From: an uncultured Alphaproteobacteria bacterium
GTDB lineage: Bacteria; Pseudomonadota; Alphaproteobacteria; RF32; CAG-239
Reading direction: 5' to 3'
DNA length: 6,096 nucleotides
NCBI GenBank assembly: GCA_934271195.1
Contig: CAKQRB010000010.1
Location: 1 to 6,096, forward strand
The position numbers were made by a program, and so were the translations under genes. Positions 4,627 to 6,096 of this stretch are shown in pieces (within the stretch, counting starts at the first letter, position 1; every line of letters starts with the position of its first letter). Below the pieces are notes generated by a model. That model was not told where the DNA came from and did no database searches. It saw only the letters and a program-made list of their open reading frames with translations.

Positions 4627-6057
4627 ATGAGTCAGGGTCAGGAAAACAACGCCAAACGGGAAAGAATAAACGCGATGAAAAACAAAATCACCATCAATGA
4701 AAGCGACAACGATTCAATTACCGTAACGGGAGCAGAAAAAAACAAAGTCAAAGTCAATGAACAAGACCGCAAAAAAGTTGAGCTGTCCGAGCTCAACCTG
4801 CTGACGCCTGAGGAAAAAGAAAAACTGGCGCAAAAAAAAGGCAAAGACACGGAAGACGACGACAAAACAGGCAAAATCGATCGTGGTGACGGTGACCGCG
4901 CCAAAACGGATTGGAAACGCGACAAATTAATCGAATATACCGACATCATCGACTTTTTGTTCAAAGAAATCATCGTTGAAGGCTTAGACTGGTCGCTGAA
5001 CAAAGTTACCAATGCCGCCACTTTTGCCTCAGTCTGGGTAATTGACGGCACACTCAACGCCGCCTCGCATGCTAAAGATGCTCTTTGGGACGACATTAAA
5101 AGCTATCTTGACGACCGAAAAGAAAAACAAAAAGAAGAAATTGAAAAAGCTAAAGTCTCGGCTTCTCAAGACAAAACCAACGTCTTTGTCAATACTGTTG
5201 CAGACATACATAAAAACAAAATCCCGCAACAGGGACAATCCGTATTAAATGACACCAACAAAAAGATTATTGAAGGCGTTGCCGGCTTCATCCGCCGCGG
5301 CGAATACAATAACTTAAAATTCATGTCACCCGAGACTTTGAACGTCATTCAAAAAGCCGATCCGCAAAAATTAAATGAAATCCTGTCTCCGGACAATATG
5401 AAGACGCTTTCCGCCTCAATATTATATACTGTCGAAATGGCCGACCTTTATTCAACCAACATGGCTTCTGCCCGCATGCTGACAGAAAAAGCCAAAGACG
5501 GCAAGACCTATGACGGGATGGACGAGCAAAAAATCTTCGATGTGCTAAAACTGGAAGCCCGTAAAGAATTCATCGGATTGATTAACCATTCTGCTCAAAA
5601 CGGCAACAATATTCCTGAAGCGGCTCAAAGTTATTTTGAAACTTCTGCAAAAGCCAACCTATTCATCAGAAACGAAATTCAAAACGGCAATTATCAGGAA
5701 AACGGCAAACAACCGGCTCCCAACCCTTATATGGAAAAACTGGACAAAGATATTGCCGCCGCCAAAGACACCCCTTATGCCGTTCAGACCGGAATGATTG
5801 AAATGGCTGAGGAAATAACTTCCCGTCAGGAAAATCTTGCCGGTGTCAAAGACACTCTGAAAAAACGCGAAGCCTTGATTGAAGCCCGCAAAGCAGACCT
5901 TGCCAAACGCCGCGACCAGTTCCGTCAGGCCTGTGCAAAATCAAAGAACCCTATTCTGGTACAAAAGACTAAAACCGGACAGCTTCATGCTTCGCAGATA
6001 GGACTGGACAAACAAAAAATTCAACAAATGCAAAGAATGAGAGAGCAGACTAAATGA
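4627..6057 (+). CDS. Hypothetical hydrophilic helical protein, 476 aa
   Basis: Family not recognised. It starts with AGGA 7 nt upstream of the ATG. Residues 1-100 are highly charged and probably disordered, with a strand-like stretch ITINESDNDSITVTGAEKNKVKVN (21-44) and an acidic/basic patch (DTEDDDKTGKIDRGDGDRAK). Residues 100-160 are the least polar part (YTDIIDFLFKEIIVEGLDWSLNKVTNAATFASVWVIDGTL) and could be a peripheral membrane or packing segment. They are too broken by charge for a confident TM helix. Residues 160-350 look helical. Residues about 370-440 form a charged coiled-coil candidate (EEITSRQENLAGVKDTLKKREALIEARKADLAKRRDQ). The tail is Gln/Met/Arg-rich (KQKIQQMQRMREQTK). There is one cysteine (436). 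No signal peptide is seen. It overlaps the next ORF by ATGA. A structural or secreted-effector-type role is conceivable, but nothing in the sequence decides it. Confidence 0.88.
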   Translation: MSQGQENNAKRERINAMKNKITINESDNDSITVTGAEKNKVKVNEQDRKKVELSELNLLTPEEKEKLAQKKGKDTEDDDKTGKIDRGDGDRAKTDWKRDKLIEYTDIIDFLFKEIIVEGLDWSLNKVTNAATFASVWVIDGTLNAASHAKDALWDDIKSYLDDRKEKQKEEIEKAKVSASQDKTNVFVNTVADIHKNKIPQQGQSVLNDTNKKIIEGVAGFIRRGEYNNLKFMSPETLNVIQKADPQKLNEILSPDNMKTLSASILYTVEMADLYSTNMASARMLTEKAKDGKTYDGMDEQKIFDVLKLEARKEFIGLINHSAQNGNNIPEAAQSYFETSAKANLFIRNEIQNGNYQENGKQPAPNPYMEKLDKDIAAAKDTPYAVQTGMIEMAEEITSRQENLAGVKDTLKKREALIEARKADLAKRRDQFRQACAKSKNPILVQKTKTGQLHASQIGLDKQKIQQMQRMREQTK

Positions 6058-6096
6058 TTTCAAAAACATTCAAAACCGGAATAATCGGCATAGTCT
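6054..6096 (+). CDS. Start of a downstream gene, truncated by the window edge
   Basis: An ATG at 6054 overlaps the TGA stop of the preceding gene (ATGA), the classic sign of translational coupling. AGAGAG lies 8 nt upstream. The visible residues MISKTFKTGIIGIV show a basic N-terminus followed by a hydrophobic run, as in a signal peptide or first TM helix. Only 14 complete codons are visible, so the product cannot be named. If real, a membrane or exported protein is co-expressed with the 476-residue unknown. Confidence 0.6.
   Translation, partial: MISKTFKTGIIGIV

Noticed and set aside
1..6096. CRISPR array, transposase, toxin-antitoxin pair or defence island
   Set aside because: No regularly spaced repeats, no transposase or nuclease motifs, and the only HTH gene has no adjacent toxin-like ORF in this window.

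Overview
The window looks like chromosomal DNA from an alphaproteobacterium of low to moderate GC. The main evidence is the tandem pair rluD then rpoH on the minus strand, an arrangement typical of that class. The sigma factor carries a near-textbook RpoH box. Next to rluD is a small membrane protein resembling the DUF6476 type found beside rluD/rpoH in alphaproteobacteria (recalled from memory, not searched). AT-rich spacers and Lys/Glu/Asn-rich unknown proteins fit an uncultured, possibly host-associated lineage, but that is inference.

Layout. (1) 1-83: the left edge and a perfect 12-bp hairpin terminator that works on both strands. (2) 84-344, minus: a small Cro/XRE-like helix-turn-helix protein with a strong ribosome binding site. 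Upstream of it is a long leader-like stretch (345-526) with a perfect TATAAT box, a long-range 8-bp inverted repeat, a local hairpin, and a hairpin plus T-tract just before the gene. (3) 540-1080: no credible gene. It holds a 14-bp perfect palindrome (621-634), a compact repeat-like region with overlapping inverted and direct repeats (641-770), and a roughly 90% purine tract (841-1060) containing three perfect copies of a 10-mer. (4) 1084-3118, minus: rluD, a 103-bp spacer, rpoH, then a hairpin terminator. (5) 3119-3188: a divergent promoter region. (6) 3189-4537, plus: a two-gene operon of a one-TM small protein and an unknown 351-residue cytoplasmic protein, coupled by an 8-nt gap. (7) 4538-4626: a spacer with a perfect TATAAT. 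(8) 4627-6057, plus: an unknown 476-residue hydrophilic helical protein. It overlaps by ATGA with a further ORF that leaves the window and starts like a membrane or exported protein.

Working together: rpoH encodes the heat-shock sigma factor and rluD a 23S rRNA pseudouridine synthase, a conserved housekeeping block. The plus-strand genes diverge from it and have no function I can name. I do not see a complete new defence, CRISPR or mobile system. The least explained material is the structured leader of the HTH gene, the repeat-like spacer, the polypurine/polypyrimidine tract behind rpoH, and the two unknown proteins.
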